This document shows positions 8,228-18,211 of a stretch of 64,000 nt of DNA, piece after piece. Every line of letters begins with the position of its first letter. Position 1 is the stretch's first letter. The notes under the pieces are model-generated. The model did not search any database. It saw only the letters and a list, made by a program, of their open reading frames with translations, and was not told the origin of the DNA. Source of the DNA: an uncultured Alphaproteobacteria bacterium (GTDB taxonomy: Bacteria; Pseudomonadota; Alphaproteobacteria; Geminicoccales; Geminicoccaceae); contig CALBAK010000028.1 in NCBI GenBank assembly GCA_937926445.1, positions 62,001 to 126,000 of the forward strand, written 5' to 3'. The translations under genes and the position numbers were made by a program.

Positions 8228-9395
8228 ACCGAGTGCCGGCTGCAGCGCCAAGAAGCGTCTCCTGGGAATGGGCCATTTGCAGCTCGCCCAGTGGCTTCAC
8301 GATGCGCTCGGTGAACCGCTCCGAACCGCGTCCATGCGGGCCCGCCAGCTTTATCATTGGCTCTATGTTCGCGGCGTCGGCACGATATCCGAAATGACGA
8401 GCCTCCCCAAAGAACTCCGTCTCGCCCTCGAAAACCGTGCAGAGATAGGTCGTCCGTCTATCGTGAGCGAGCAGATTTCGCGGGACGGCACACGGAAATG
8501 GCTCCTTCGCTATCTCGACGGACAGGAAGTCGAAACTGTCTACATCCCCGAGGAAGATCGAGGTGCTCTCTGCGTCTCCACGCAAGCGGGTTGCAGTCTC
8601 TCGTGTAAATTCTGCCATACCGGTACGATGCGACTCGCACGCAATCTCACGGCTGGTGAAATCCTTGGCCAGATCCTCGTCGCGCGCGACGCACTCGGCG
8701 ATTGGCCATCGGCTCGCGTCGACCGAGCCCTCACGAACATCGTTATCATGGGTATGGGTGAACCTCTCCTGAACTACGAGAACGTTGCCGATGCCTTTCG
8801 AATTGTCGTCGATGGTGACGCGCTCGGGATCTCGAGGCGGCGAATCACGCTTTCGACTTCCGGAATCGTCCCGAAGATCGAGCGATGGGGTAGCGACCTG
8901 CGCACCGGCCTCGCCATCTCGCTTCACGCCGTCCGCGACGAACTGCGGAACGAGCTCGTCCCGATCAACAGGAAGTGGCCCATCTCCGAGCTTCTCCAGG
9001 CATGCCGGCGCTATCCGGTAAACCGGCCCATCACCTTCGAGTATGTCATGCTGCGGGGCGTGAACGACGCCGACGCAGACGCGCGCGAGCTCGTTCGTCT
9101 CCTTAGGGGGCTGCCCGCGAAGGTCAATCTGATCCCGTTCAACCCCTGGCCGGGCGCCCCTTTCGACTGCTCCGACCCAGCCCGGATCCGGTCCTTCGCC
9201 TCGATCATCGAGGCTGCCGGATATCCGAGCCCCGTTCGAACACCGCGCGGCCGCGACATTATGGCGGCGTGCGGACAGCTCCGAACCGCCGCTTCGCGCC
9301 TTCGTCGCTCGACCAATCGAGCCTCGCAGTTCGCCGCCGCAAAGGCCGGCGAAGCGAGGGAGCCGTCGGATGGCGGTGCCTTCGGCGGGCTCTGA
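8211..9395 (+). CDS. rlmN: 23S rRNA/tRNA adenine-2503-C2 methyltransferase, radical SAM
   Basis: The 394-residue protein carries the radical-SAM cluster motif CxxxCxxC at Cys128, Cys132 and Cys135. It also has GMGEPL, the [22 protein letters not shown] block and the methyl-accepting cysteine in MAACGQL near residue 352. RlmN methylates C2 of A2503 in 23S rRNA and A37 of certain tRNAs by a radical mechanism through a methyl-cysteine intermediate. The start at ATG 8211 overlaps the IalB gene by 17 bases; the second ATG (GMGHLQ, 8268) is an alternative. The C-terminal ~35 residues after the catalytic cysteine are a family-typical variable tail. It converges on phoB. Confidence 0.95.
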   Translation: MLGLAEPSAGCSAKKRLLGMGHLQLAQWLHDALGEPLRTASMRARQLYHWLYVRGVGTISEMTSLPKELRLALENRAEIGRPSIVSEQISRDGTRKWLLRYLDGQEVETVYIPEEDRGALCVSTQAGCSLSCKFCHTGTMRLARNLTAGEILGQILVARDALGDWPSARVDRALTNIVIMGMGEPLLNYENVADAFRIVVDGDALGISRRRITLSTSGIVPKIERWGSDLRTGLAISLHAVRDELRNELVPINRKWPISELLQACRRYPVNRPITFEYVMLRGVNDADADARELVRLLRGLPAKVNLIPFNPWPGAPFDCSDPARIRSFASIIEAAGYPSPVRTPRGRDIMAACGQLRTAASRLRRSTNRASQFAAAKAGEAREPSDGGAFGGL

Positions 9396-9407
9396 GGCCA
9401 ACGATCG

Positions 9408-9460
9408 CCCAGCTTCTTTCGCCAGCTGGGATTCCCGCGCCGGCGAAAAGTTTTCCCGGC
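9408..9460. terminator. Possible bidirectional terminator between rlmN and phoB
   Basis: Two inverted repeats lie between the convergent genes. CCCAGCT (9408-9414) pairs with AGCTGGG (9424-9430). GCCGG (9439-9443) pairs with CCGGC (9456-9460), with GAAAA/TTTTC pairing inside it. The second has A- and T-tracts within the stem, but neither has a clean T-run after it, so function as a terminator is inferred mainly from the position. Confidence 0.4.
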
Positions 9461-9501
9461 TCCGCGTGCTTGTGCGCTTTCGCCGACATACCACTAGCGA
9501 C

Positions 9502-10218
9502 TCATTTCGACGGCGCCGTCGCGAATTTCAGGTCCAGCGCGTATCCCTCGGCCCGCACGGTCCGCAAGAGATCCTGCTCACCGGCCGCGTTGAGAGCACG
9601 CCTCAACCGACGAATGGTCGCATCGACCGTACGGAGCTCGATGTCGAGCTCTCCACCCCAAACGCGATCCAGAAGCTGAGCGCGACTGAATACACGCCCC
9701 GGGTTCTCGAGGAAGTACCTGAGGAGCCGGAACTCCGTGGGTGACAGGTGGACCTCCCGCGCGCCTCGAAAGACCCGGTGCGCAGCGAGATCGATCCGGA
9801 GATCTTGGAACTGTAGCACCTGCTCGGTCAGGGCAGGTCGAACCCGCCGTAGGACCGCCCGAATTCGCGCGATCAGTTCCGCGGGCGAGAACGGTTTGGT
9901 GATATAATCGTCCGCTCCGAGTTCGAGACCCCTCAGTCGATCCGACTCTTCCGCCCGTGCGGTTAGCATGACGATCGGGATATGAGCGTGCTCCGGTCTT
10001 CTCCTCATCCGTCGAAGCAGCTCGATGCCCGAAAGCTGCGGAACCATCCAGTCGACAACGGCGAGATCAGGCGTCCGTTCCGCGAGTAACGTCAAGGCCT
10101 CCTCGCCATCCAACGCCTGAGCGACTTCGAAACCGGCGGCCTCGAGATTGTACGCCAGCAATTTTTGCAAGGCCGCCTCGTCCTCGACGATCAGGATCAG
10201 CGGCTTCAACGTTGTCAC
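9502..10218 (-). CDS. phoB: Phosphate regulon response regulator PhoB
   Basis: The 238-residue OmpR-class regulator has a receiver domain (about 1-120) with phospho-acceptor Asp56 in LAVVDWMVP, Thr86 and Lys108 (DDYITKPF). A winged-helix DNA-binding domain (about 140-230) carries LSPTEFRLLRYF and VDATIRRLRRAL. Once phosphorylated by PhoR it binds Pho boxes and activates phosphate-starvation genes, here pstSCAB itself. It starts with GTG inside the phoU stop (GTGA at 10215-10218), so it is the last, translationally coupled gene of the aacS-phoR-pstSCAB-phoU-phoB run. The identity is secured by the motifs and by neighbours. Confidence 0.95.
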   Translation of the reverse strand: MTTLKPLILIVEDEAALQKLLAYNLEAAGFEVAQALDGEEALTLLAERTPDLAVVDWMVPQLSGIELLRRMRRRPEHAHIPIVMLTARAEESDRLRGLELGADDYITKPFSPAELIARIRAVLRRVRPALTEQVLQFQDLRIDLAAHRVFRGAREVHLSPTEFRLLRYFLENPGRVFSRAQLLDRVWGGELDIELRTVDATIRRLRRALNAAGEQDLLRTVRAEGYALDLKFATAPSK

Positions 10219-10916
10219 TCCACTTCATGTCTCGGGCGGTTGATCTCGGCACCGTGAATAATGAACACGATCTTCTCTGCGATGTTGGTGGCATGATCTG
10301 CAATCCTCTCTAAATTTTTTGCTATGAACAGGAGATCGATACACGTACTGATAGTACGCGGATCCTCGAGCATGTAGGTAACGAGCTCTCTGAAGAGGCT
10401 CGTATATTGGTCATCGACCTCCTTGTCGCGGTTCCATACTGTACTCGCCTTGTCCGCGTCCCGCTCGACATAGGCGTCGAGCACATCCTTCACCATGGCT
10501 AGACAAGACTGACCGATCCGCGGAATTTGCTGGAGCGGTTTCGGCTCGGGCTGTTCCGCCAGCCTCTGCGAGCGCTTGGCGATACTGACTGCATAATCGC
10601 TCATCCGCTCCAGATCGTTGCTGATCTTCAACGCCATCGCGATCATACGCAGGTCGATAGCCATGGGCTGCCGCAGCGCCAGAAGTTTGATGACGTCCTG
10701 GTCGATCCGCTCTTCCAGTTCATCGACTTTCTTGTCCGTTTGGATGACCTGAGCAGCGAGATCGACGTCCCGCCCACTCAAAGCTCTCAACGCGTCGGCA
10801 ACTTGCCGCTCGGCCAAGCCACCCATTTCTACGATCGCGCTCGTGAGCCTCGCAAGTTCCTCGTCGAAAGCCCGAACGATGTGCTGGTGCTCGAGCGCCT
10901 CGGTCTGCCCCCGCAT
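10215..10916 (-). CDS. phoU: Phosphate signalling protein PhoU
   Basis: The 233-residue protein is all-helical with the two tandem PhoU repeats (about 15-115 and 120-220). Each has the metal-binding pattern: E.D.KVDELEERIDQDV in the first and DKEVDDQYTSLFRELVTYM in the second. PhoU bridges the Pst transporter and PhoR and turns the kinase off when phosphate is plentiful. It starts at ATG 10916, ten bases after the pstB stop, and its own stop overlaps the phoB start. The length is normal. Confidence 0.95.
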   Translation of the reverse strand: MRGQTEALEHQHIVRAFDEELARLTSAIVEMGGLAERQVADALRALSGRDVDLAAQVIQTDKKVDELEERIDQDVIKLLALRQPMAIDLRMIAMALKISNDLERMSDYAVSIAKRSQRLAEQPEPKPLQQIPRIGQSCLAMVKDVLDAYVERDADKASTVWNRDKEVDDQYTSLFRELVTYMLEDPRTISTCIDLLFIAKNLERIADHATNIAEKIVFIIHGAEINRPRHEVE

Positions 10917-10926
10917 CGCTCCTCCG

Positions 10927-11745
10927 TCAGCCGAATCGGCCGGTCAGGTAGTCGCTGGTTCGCTGTTCGCGCGGACGTGTGAACATTTCGTTCGTCGGTC
11001 CGTATTCTATCAATTCACCCAGATACATGAAGGCGGTGTAGGTCGAAACACGCGCGGCTTGCTGCATGTTGTGTGTCACGATGAGGACCGTTACGCTCCC
11101 CGCCATCGAGATGATCAGATCCTCGATGCTCGCCGTCGCGATCGGATCGAGCGCCGACGTCGGCTCGTCGAACAGCACGATCTCCGGATCGGTGGCGAGC
11201 GCCCGTGCGATGCACAGCCGTTGCTGCTGTCCCCCCGACAACGCGGTTCCCGGCTCGCCGAGGCGATCCTTCACCTCCTCCCAAAGCGCAGCCCCGCGCA
11301 ACGCAGCCTCGACCCGCCCGTCGAGCTCCGTCTTGTTCCTCACGCCGCGGACCCTGAGCCCGTAGGCGACGTTTTCGTAAATCGATTTCGGGAACGGGTT
11401 CGGCTTTTGAAACACCATCGATATCCGCATACGAACCTCGATGGGATCCACCTCGGGCGAAACGATATTCACGTCGTCGGGGAACAGACGTATTTCTCCC
11501 TCGTAGCGCGTATGCGGTGTCAGATCGTGCATGCGATTGAAACAGCGCAGAAGGGTCGACTTCCCGCAGCCCGACGGTCCAATCAGCGCGGTCACTGCAT
11601 GCTCGTAAATTTCCATATCGATATGCTTGAGCGCCTGCGCGTCACCATAGAAGAAGTTGAGGTCTCTGATGCTGCTCTTCACGTTCCTTTGCGTAGTCGA
11701 GCCCGACTGCGGCGAGGGAACACCCACGGATACCGGATTCGACAT
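10927..11745 (-). CDS. pstB: Phosphate ABC transporter ATP-binding protein PstB
   Basis: From the ATG at 11745, preceded by AAAGGGG, the protein has 272 residues. The reading frame is open much further upstream, but that part is antisense-like sequence over pstA. Walker A (GPSGCGKST, about 56-64), [15 protein letters not shown], Walker [13 protein letters not shown] and the PstB-specific [19 protein letters not shown] are all present. It energises phosphate uptake through PstC and PstA and takes part in signalling to PhoR. Its start lies eight bases downstream of the pstA stop. Confidence 0.96.
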   Translation of the reverse strand: MSNPVSVGVPSPQSGSTTQRNVKSSIRDLNFFYGDAQALKHIDMEIYEHAVTALIGPSGCGKSTLLRCFNRMHDLTPHTRYEGEIRLFPDDVNIVSPEVDPIEVRMRISMVFQKPNPFPKSIYENVAYGLRVRGVRNKTELDGRVEAALRGAALWEEVKDRLGEPGTALSGGQQQRLCIARALATDPEIVLFDEPTSALDPIATASIEDLIISMAGSVTVLIVTHNMQQAARVSTYTAFMYLGELIEYGPTNEMFTRPREQRTSDYLTGRFG

Positions 11746-11753
11746 GACCCCTT

Positions 11754-12710
11754 TCACCAGTTGATGCGCTTGCGAAGCCGATAACGCAGGAAAATCGCAA
11801 ATCCGTTCATCAACAACGTCAAAACCACGATAACGATGCCTGCTGCCGCGGCGTTCGCGTGGAACGCCGTCCCCGGTCGAGAAACCCAATTGAACATCTG
11901 GATCGGCAGAACTGTGAACCCGGACCACAGCCAATCGAAGTTCACGAACGGCGGCGTCGTCGTCAGCGGCGGGTTCGGCAGATAGGCGATGAAGGTTAGG
12001 GCCCCGATCGTGATCAAAGGCGCGGTTTCGCCGATCGCGCGCGCCAGGCCGATGATTACGCCGGTAGCGATCCCGGGTATCGAGTAGGGCAGGACATGAT
12101 CCCGCGTCACCTGCCAGCGCGTCGCTCCCACCGCGTAGGCGGCTTCCCGGATGGTGTGCGGGACCGCCCGGACCGCTTCTCGAGTAGCGACGACAATTAT
12201 CGGCATGATCATCAACGCGAGAGTGAGACCGGCAGAGAGAATGCTCTGACCGAATCCGAGTGCGTAAACGAATAAACCTAGCGCCAACAGGCCGTAAACG
12301 ATGGAAGGAACCGCCGCGAGGTTGCTCACGTTGATTTCTATCACGGTGGTCAGCCAATTGCGAGGAGCATATTCCTCTAAATAGAGGCCGGCAGACACGG
12401 CGAGTGGAACGCCTACCACCGCTGTCACCAGCATTACCAGGCAAGTTCCGACCCAGGCCGACAGAATGCCCGCCTCGGACGCGCGTCGGGAAGGAAAGCT
12501 CAAGAAGAAGTCGGGCGTCAGGCGCTGGTAGCCATCCATGACGAGATCGATAAACAGCGCGAGCAACGTGACCACGCCGATCGACGTGGCCAGCAAGCCG
12601 AGGACGGCGAAAACCAGATCCCATCGGCGACGCTGGGCGACGTTCGCACGAATGTCCGCTACCGTTGCGTGGGACGCGTCGATTGCAAGGGGTGGCGACA
12701 GGCTGGCCAT
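11754..12710 (-). CDS. pstA: Phosphate ABC transporter permease PstA
   Basis: This 318-residue inner-membrane protein has about six transmembrane helices and the binding-protein-dependent permease loop [20 protein letters not shown] with a following [17 protein letters not shown]. It pairs with PstC to form the phosphate channel. Its ATG shares one base with the pstC stop (TAATG at 12708-12712), which couples the two. The N-terminal cytoplasmic stretch before the first helix (about 35 residues) is slightly longer than in Escherichia coli. Confidence 0.94.
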   Translation of the reverse strand: MASLSPPLAIDASHATVADIRANVAQRRRWDLVFAVLGLLATSIGVVTLLALFIDLVMDGYQRLTPDFFLSFPSRRASEAGILSAWVGTCLVMLVTAVVGVPLAVSAGLYLEEYAPRNWLTTVIEINVSNLAAVPSIVYGLLALGLFVYALGFGQSILSAGLTLALMIMPIIVVATREAVRAVPHTIREAAYAVGATRWQVTRDHVLPYSIPGIATGVIIGLARAIGETAPLITIGALTFIAYLPNPPLTTTPPFVNFDWLWSGFTVLPIQMFNWVSRPGTAFHANAAAAGIVIVVLTLLMNGFAIFLRYRLRKRINW

Positions 12711-13627
12711 TAATACGCCTCCCGGAAACGCATGCGCAGCACGTGCGCGAGTATGTTGAACAACAACGTGATCAAGAGGAGGACCAGCCCCGCAGCGAAG
12801 ATCGATTGGTAGCCGATCGACCCGTGCGGCAAATCGCCCAGTGCGACTTGCACGATGTATGCCGTGATGGTCGCAGCCGGCTGCGTCGGATCGAAGGTGA
12901 GGTTCGGCTGCTGGCCGGCAGCGATCGCTACTACCATGGTTTCACCCGTTGCCCTTGCGATACCGAGCACGAAAGCCGCAGCTATACCCGACGTTGCAGC
13001 GGGCATGACCACGCGAAGCGTCGTTTGGAGACGGGTAGCTCCACAGGCATAAGACGCCTCCCGCAACGCCTGCGGCACCGCTCGCATGGCATCCTCGCTC
13101 ACCGAGCCGACGTACGGCACGATCATGATGCCGATGACGATACCCGGACTCAGTACGTTGAATCCGGGAAGATCCGGTATGATGTTCTGGAGAAGCGGCG
13201 TGACGAACAAAAGCGCGAAATATCCGTAGACGACAGTCGGCACGCCCTCCAGCATCTCCAGTAGAGGCTTGACGGTCTCGCGCACCTTTACCGGTGCGAA
13301 CTCGCTCAGATAAACAGCGACCATGACGCCGACCGGAACGGCAACCGTCAGAGCCACCGCAGCCGCGAGCACTGTTCCGCAAAGCAAAGGCAAGATACCG
13401 TATCGCGCCTCGGCGAAGAGCGGCGTCCACATCGTGTCGGTGAGAAAATCGACGATGGAGACGTGTGAAAAAAAACCCGCCGATTCCACGAGAAGAACGA
13501 CAACGATCGCCGTCGTCACCGCGACGGCCGAAGCCGCACAGGCGAACAAAACAGACTCGACCGTTCGTTCCATCACGTCCCGGTGACGAACGCCCCGACG
13601 GATCAGCGTCTGTCGTGCAACGGCCAT
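12710..13627 (-). CDS. pstC: Phosphate ABC transporter permease PstC
   Basis: The 305-residue permease has six predicted helices, the EAA loop [23 protein letters not shown] and the [13 protein letters not shown] segment found in PstC. Its first helix (about 25-50) follows an arginine-rich N terminus beginning MAVARQT. It starts at ATG 13627, downstream of a strong hairpin that separates it from pstS, and ends overlapping the pstA start. It is a little shorter than the E. coli protein but intact. Confidence 0.93.
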   Translation of the reverse strand: MAVARQTLIRRGVRHRDVMERTVESVLFACAASAVAVTTAIVVVLLVESAGFFSHVSIVDFLTDTMWTPLFAEARYGILPLLCGTVLAAAVALTVAVPVGVMVAVYLSEFAPVKVRETVKPLLEMLEGVPTVVYGYFALLFVTPLLQNIIPDLPGFNVLSPGIVIGIMIVPYVGSVSEDAMRAVPQALREASYACGATRLQTTLRVVMPAATSGIAAAFVLGIARATGETMVVAIAAGQQPNLTFDPTQPAATITAYIVQVALGDLPHGSIGYQSIFAAGLVLLLITLLFNILAHVLRMRFREAY

Positions 13628-13644
13628 TCGGCGAACCCCCTGGA

Positions 13645-13667
13645 CCTGCCGGGGCGAACCCGGCAGG
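13645..13667 (-). promoter_or_regulatory. Intercistronic hairpin between pstS and pstC
   Basis: CCTGCCGGG (13645-13653) and CCCGGCAGG (13659-13667) form a perfect nine-base-pair stem with a five-base loop, between the pstS stop and the pstC start. No T-run follows in the direction of transcription. Stems of this kind usually protect the 3' end of an abundant upstream message or cause partial termination. This would let PstS be made in excess of the membrane subunits. Confidence 0.65.
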
Positions 13668-13699
13668 CCCTTGGTGGCGAGAACGAGCGACGCGGTCGC

Positions 13700-14692
13700 T
13701 CAGGACTTCAGCTCGCGAGCGAGGAGATCCATGATCTTCATGCCGACCTCCGGATGACCGCCGAAGGCTGTCCCGATCTTGCGGGCTTTGAAGCGCTCCA
13801 GCCCGATCTTGTACGCTTCTGCCGGCAGCGGCGTGTAGCCCACCTCTTTGGCTAGCTCCGCCCCCTTCGTCAGATAGAACTCGACGAATTCGGCAACTTC
13901 CGGCCGGTCCGCGGCCTTCCGGTTGACGTAGATAAAGATGGGGCGCGAAAGCGGCTGATAGGTACCGTCGATCACGGTCTCCATGCTCGGCTCGACCGCC
14001 TTACCCGTCTTCGGATCGACCACCTTGAGCGGCTTGAGCTTGCCCGGGTTCTCGTGGACGTAGGCAAAGGGCACGTAACCGAGCCCCTGCGGGTCACCCG
14101 AGATACCCTGCACGAGCACGTTGTCGTCTTCGCTCGCCGTATAGTCGCCGCGGCTGGCCTTCGCCTTGCCGACCACCGCCTCTGTGAAGTAATCGAAGGT
14201 GCCCGAATCCGAACCAGCTCCGTACAGGTTGAGCTTCATGTCGGGGAATTCGGGTCGGATCTGCTTCCAGTTGGTAATTTTTCCCTGTGCTGCCGGTTCC
14301 CAGATCATCTTAAGCTCCGGGACAGTAATTTCCGTGATGATATTGTTCTTCGGGCTCACCGCAACGGTAAGAGCATCGAACGCTACAGGCAGCTCGATAT
14401 ATTCGATGCCGGCCTGCTTACAGACATCCATCTCCTGAGCAAGAATGGGTCGTGACGCGTTCGATATATCGGTTTCGCCGCGGCAGAACTTCTTGAAGCC
14501 ACCTCCGGTTCCAGAAATTCCGACCGTCACACGAATGGCACCCTTCTTCGACTTCTGAAACTCCTCGGCTACCGCCTCGGTCACTGGGTACACCGTACTC
14601 GAACCGTCGATCTTCACCTCCGGGGCCGCAAACGCGACCTGCGAGGCGAGGAGCGCGCCAGCCGCCGCGCCACCGAACAGAAAGAATTTCAT
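13700..14692 (-). CDS. pstS: Periplasmic phosphate-binding protein PstS
   Basis: The 330-residue protein has a signal peptide ([20 protein letters not shown]) and the phosphate-binding-protein fold. [18 protein letters not shown] and a [12 protein letters not shown] loop supply phosphate ligands, followed by [10 protein letters not shown] and [14 protein letters not shown]. It captures phosphate in the periplasm and delivers it to PstCA. The ATG at 14692 follows GGAGGGATCGCG. A Pho box lies about 60 bases upstream within the end of phoR, so pstS is probably the first gene of a PhoB-induced transcript. It belongs to the GISGTGGG branch of PstS, common in alphaproteobacteria and cyanobacteria. 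Confidence 0.95.
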   Translation of the reverse strand: MKFFLFGGAAAGALLASQVAFAAPEVKIDGSSTVYPVTEAVAEEFQKSKKGAIRVTVGISGTGGGFKKFCRGETDISNASRPILAQEMDVCKQAGIEYIELPVAFDALTVAVSPKNNIITEITVPELKMIWEPAAQGKITNWKQIRPEFPDMKLNLYGAGSDSGTFDYFTEAVVGKAKASRGDYTASEDDNVLVQGISGDPQGLGYVPFAYVHENPGKLKPLKVVDPKTGKAVEPSMETVIDGTYQPLSRPIFIYVNRKAADRPEVAEFVEFYLTKGAELAKEVGYTPLPAEAYKIGLERFKARKIGTAFGGHPEVGMKIMDLLARELKS

Positions 14693-14749
14693 CGCGATCC
14701 CTCCGAGCGAACTTCTCGCCCCCGAACCGATGACCGTACCCGGTGCTGT

Positions 14750-14783
14750 TTCTATGACGGTGTCGTGATAGTTCTATGACGTG
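14750..14783 (-). promoter_or_regulatory. Pho box (PhoB binding site) inside the 3' end of phoR
   Basis: Read on the minus strand, ACGTCATAGAACTATCAC matches the consensus CTGTCATAWAWCTGTCAY at 14 of 18 positions. CGTCATAGAA is repeated exactly 22 bases later (14772-14781 and 14750-14759), giving the 11-base periodicity of PhoB half-sites: GTCATAGAA, ATCACGACA, GTCATAGAA. The site covers the last ten or so codons and the TAG stop of phoR and lies about 60 bases upstream of the pstS start. A PhoB box normally replaces the -35 element; a weak -10 candidate is TACGGT near 14734-14739. Confidence 0.82.
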
Positions 14784-16194
14784 TCGGTTCCGGCAGCGGC
14801 AGGAGGACCGCGAAACGGGAGCCTCGACCGACCGTGCTTTCGATCGAAAGGTGTCCCTGGTGGCGCCGAACGATGTGTTTCACGATGGCCAGACCGAGAC
14901 CGGTCCCGCCGACCTTGCCGGAGCGTGCCTTGTCCACCCGATAGAAGCGCTCGGTCAGGCGCGGCAGATGTTCCGGTGCGATCCCCTCACCCTGATCGAC
15001 GACGGCGATCTCGACCGCGCGACGCCCGGCGACCGGACCGGCACTCGCCGGCGCCTTCTCCAGAAGGCGGACCTCGACCCGTACTTCCTTTTCGCGTCCA
15101 CCGTATTTGATGGCGTTGTCGACGAGGTTACCGAACAATTGGTGCAACTGATCGGGGTCGGCGACGACTTCGGGCAGATTCGGCGATGCGTCGAGTACGA
15201 GCCGAACACGCGCCTCTTCAGCCATCGGGCGCATCCGGGCGAGCGTTCCTTCGAGAACACTCTCGAGTGCGACGCGAGTCGATGGTGGACGTCGGGCCGC
15301 CAGCTCGATTTGCGAGAGCGAGAGAAGATCGTCGACGAGACGCTTCATCCGACCCGCCTCTTCCGCCATCGTCGCCAGAAACATGTCTCGGGCTGTGGCA
15401 TCGTCGCGCGCCGGTCCACGCAGCGTTTCGATGATCCCGATGATCGCCGCGAGCGGTGTCTTGAGCTCGTGACTGGCATTTGCCACGAAATCAGAGCGCA
15501 TCCTTTCGATGAGAAGCTGTTCTCCTTGCTCACGCAGTACGATGATAGCGCCGCGGCCGCCCTCGGAACTATCGATTGGCTGAATGCGCGCGGCGAAGAA
15601 CTTGAGATTATCGTCGACCGGCGAGAACACGACTGTGCTGCCTGTCCCTGCTTCGATCGCGGCCCTCAAGGCTGCGACGACGCCCGGATCCCGGGTCGCG
15701 CGGGCGAACGGGACGCCGACGCGCTCTAGCTTGAATGTCCGACGTGCCGTCGCATTGGCTTCGACGATCGTGCCCTGGCCGTCGACGAGGAGGACGGCAT
15801 CCGGCAGCGCTTCGAGGACCGTATACAACCGTCGCGCATGGAGTGTAGCCTGCCGCTCCGCCCGCCGCGCACGTCGCGCCAAATCGAGCGCCGGCCACAC
15901 GATCCACTCGAGCGCCGATCCGAGCACCAGGGAAGGACGATGACCTTCCTCGCCGCCACCGAGCCCGATCATCCATCGCGCGAGGATGCCAGCTTGGGCC
16001 ACCCATTGCCTCGCGATCAGGTGAGCCGCGAGCGCGCCGGTCGCGAGCCCTGCAGCGATCACGATCGGGTCGACACCGCCGAAAGAGGCAACCAGAACCA
16101 GGGCGGCTGCCGCCGGGACGGTGCCGACGAGCGTGTCTCGGAAAAGGCTGAGGCTCGCCGCGGGCCCTCGAAGACGCCCCTGTGCCTGCGCCAA
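14752..16194 (-). CDS. phoR: Phosphate regulon sensor histidine kinase PhoR
   Basis: The 480-residue kinase has two N-terminal membrane helices (about 22-62), a PAS-like domain (about 120-220), a HisKA domain with phospho-accepting His242 in [12 protein letters not shown], and an HATPase domain with [21 protein letters not shown] and [14 protein letters not shown]. It phosphorylates PhoB when phosphate is scarce. The start is TTG at 16194, three bases after the stop of the acetoacetyl-CoA synthetase gene and within reach of a CGGAG. It is therefore probably translated from the same message. Its 3' end contains the Pho box for pstS. Confidence 0.93.
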   Translation of the reverse strand: MAQAQGRLRGPAASLSLFRDTLVGTVPAAAALVLVASFGGVDPIVIAAGLATGALAAHLIARQWVAQAGILARWMIGLGGGEEGHRPSLVLGSALEWIVWPALDLARRARRAERQATLHARRLYTVLEALPDAVLLVDGQGTIVEANATARRTFKLERVGVPFARATRDPGVVAALRAAIEAGTGSTVVFSPVDDNLKFFAARIQPIDSSEGGRGAIIVLREQGEQLLIERMRSDFVANASHELKTPLAAIIGIIETLRGPARDDATARDMFLATMAEEAGRMKRLVDDLLSLSQIELAARRPPSTRVALESVLEGTLARMRPMAEEARVRLVLDASPNLPEVVADPDQLHQLFGNLVDNAIKYGGREKEVRVEVRLLEKAPASAGPVAGRRAVEIAVVDQGEGIAPEHLPRLTERFYRVDKARSGKVGGTGLGLAIVKHIVRRHQGHLSIESTVGRGSRFAVLLPLPEPTRHRTITTPS

Positions 16195-16197
16195 CCC

Positions 16198-18138
16198 TCA
16201 ACTCCGAAGCTCGGCAAGATCGCGGAACAGATCGAGGGCCTGCGGGTTGGCGAGTGCCTCGACGTTGGAGACCGACCGGCCGTGGATCACGTCGCGAACA
16301 GCGAGTTCCGAGATTTTGCCGCTCATCGTCCGCGGAATGTCGGCGACCTGGAGGATCTTGGCGGGAACGTGACGCGGGGTCGTATTCTCCCGAATACGAC
16401 GGCGAATGCGGTCGCGTAGAGCATCGTCGAGCACGATGCCTTCGCGGAGCTTCACGAAAAGCACGACCCTGACGTCCCCTTCCCAATCCTGACCGACGCA
16501 CACCGATTCCAATACTTCGTCGATCTGCTCCACCTGGCGGTAGATTTCCACGGTGCCGATCCGCACGCCGCCCGGATTGAGCACCGCGTCCGATCGGCCG
16601 TAGATGACGATCCCGTCGTGCTCGGTCAGCTCGGCGAAATCGCCGTGACACCAGATTCCCGGAAAGCGAGCGAAGTAGCTATTGTGATATCGTTTGCCGT
16701 CCGGATCGTTCCAGAATCCCACGGGCATCGACGGGAACGGCTTGGTGCACACGAGCTCGCCCCGTTGGCCGCGGACCGGTCGACCGTTGTCGTCGAAAAT
16801 CTCGACCGCCATGCCCAATCCCCGCATCTGGATCTCGCCGCGCCAGACCGGGCCTGCGGGATTCCCGAGGACAAAGCAGGAAACGATGTCCGTGCCACCA
16901 GAGATCGAAGCCAAATGCACGTCGGTCTTGATCTTCTGGTACACGTAATCGAACGACTCGGCCAGCAGGGGCGAGCCGGTCGAAAGGATCGCCTTCACGG
17001 AGTCGAGTTCGTGAGTCTCTCTGGGAGCTACGCCGGCCTTTTCCAGAGCCTGAAGGTATTTCGCACTCGTGCCGAAGACAGTGATGCGCTCGCGCTGCGC
17101 CAGATCCCAGAGCATTTGCGGTCCCGGATGGAACGGGGACCCGTCATAGAGAACGAGCGTGGCCTCGCTCGCCAGGCCCGAGGCGAGCCAGTTCCACATC
17201 ATCCAACCGCAGGTCGTATAGTAGAACAGTCGTTCTCCGGGTCGCAGGTCGGTGTGAAGCCGATGCTCCTTGAGGTGCTGCAGGAGCGTGCCGCCCTGGC
17301 CGTGCACGATCGCCTTGGGCATGCCTGTGGTACCCGAGGAATAGAGCACGTAGAGCGGGTAATCGAAGGGCAACTGCTCGAACCGCAACGGCCCGGGCGT
17401 GCCGGCCGTGAAGTCGGCCCAGGTGACGGCCTTGGGAATCGAGCCGAGATTCGGGTGCTCCTCAAGGAAAGGAACGACGACCACGAGTTCGAGGCTCGGG
17501 AGTTGAGCCGTCACGTCGGCGACCTTGGCGCGAATGTCGATCCGCTTGCCGCCGTAGAAATAACCGTCGACGGTGAAGAGGATCTTCGGCGCGATCTGAC
17601 CGAACCGATCGAGAACCCCTCTCGCCCCGAAGTCGGGCGAGCAGGACGACCAGATGCCTCCGATCGCGGAGGTGGCGAGCATTCCCACGATCGTTTCGGG
17701 AATATTGGGAAGGTAGCCCGCGACCCTGTCGTCGAGCCCGACACCGACGCTCCGCAGCGCCGAGGCCATGCGCTCGACGGCGTTCCAGAGATCGCCCCAG
17801 GCGAGCTCGGACCGGCGGCCGTCCTCTCCGCAAAAGATGATGGCAGGCGAGGAGTCGCGGCGTCGCAATAGGTTCTGGGCGAAGTTGAGCCTCGCCCCCG
17901 GGAACCAACGCGCGCCCGGCATGGCGTCGGGTTTCTCCAGAACCCGCTCGGCCTCAAGGCTCGCTACGACACCACAACGGCGCCAGACGTCCTGCCAGAA
18001 GCGCTCGGGATGATCGACCGACCACCGCCACAGCGCGCTTACCGCGTCGGGCCCGACGAAACCATGCTCGGCAGCAAAGCGCGCGATCTGCGTTCCCGCC
18101 GCCCGCTCCGGATCCGGTCGCCAAATCGGACCATCCAT
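16198..18138 (-). CDS. aacS: Acetoacetyl-CoA synthetase
   Basis: From the ATG at 18138 the protein has 646 residues, normal for acetoacetate-CoA ligase. Adenylating-enzyme motifs are [15 protein letters not shown], the [14 protein letters not shown] stretch specific to the acetoacetyl-CoA branch, [16 protein letters not shown], and the catalytic-lysine region [10 protein letters not shown]. The N-terminal ACAS domain is complete ([14 protein letters not shown]). It converts acetoacetate, ATP and CoA to acetoacetyl-CoA, feeding ketone-body or polyhydroxybutyrate carbon back into metabolism. phoR follows immediately on the same strand, tying this gene physically to the phosphate regulon. The frame extends upstream, but MDGPIWRPD is the natural start. 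Confidence 0.93.
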   Translation of the reverse strand: MDGPIWRPDPERAAGTQIARFAAEHGFVGPDAVSALWRWSVDHPERFWQDVWRRCGVVASLEAERVLEKPDAMPGARWFPGARLNFAQNLLRRRDSSPAIIFCGEDGRRSELAWGDLWNAVERMASALRSVGVGLDDRVAGYLPNIPETIVGMLATSAIGGIWSSCSPDFGARGVLDRFGQIAPKILFTVDGYFYGGKRIDIRAKVADVTAQLPSLELVVVVPFLEEHPNLGSIPKAVTWADFTAGTPGPLRFEQLPFDYPLYVLYSSGTTGMPKAIVHGQGGTLLQHLKEHRLHTDLRPGERLFYYTTCGWMMWNWLASGLASEATLVLYDGSPFHPGPQMLWDLAQRERITVFGTSAKYLQALEKAGVAPRETHELDSVKAILSTGSPLLAESFDYVYQKIKTDVHLASISGGTDIVSCFVLGNPAGPVWRGEIQMRGLGMAVEIFDDNGRPVRGQRGELVCTKPFPSMPVGFWNDPDGKRYHNSYFARFPGIWCHGDFAELTEHDGIVIYGRSDAVLNPGGVRIGTVEIYRQVEQIDEVLESVCVGQDWEGDVRVVLFVKLREGIVLDDALRDRIRRRIRENTTPRHVPAKILQVADIPRTMSGKISELAVRDVIHGRSVSNVEALANPQALDLFRDLAELRS

Positions 18139-18211
18139 TCTCTTCTCCCAACCGACGCGCGCCGCCACGCTGACGGACCCATTGTTCGAAGAGCCGCGGG
18201 ATTTGCAACCG

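Noticed and set aside
16618-17871. A 417-codon plus-strand open frame
   Set aside because: Antisense to acetoacetyl-CoA synthetase, which is well supported.
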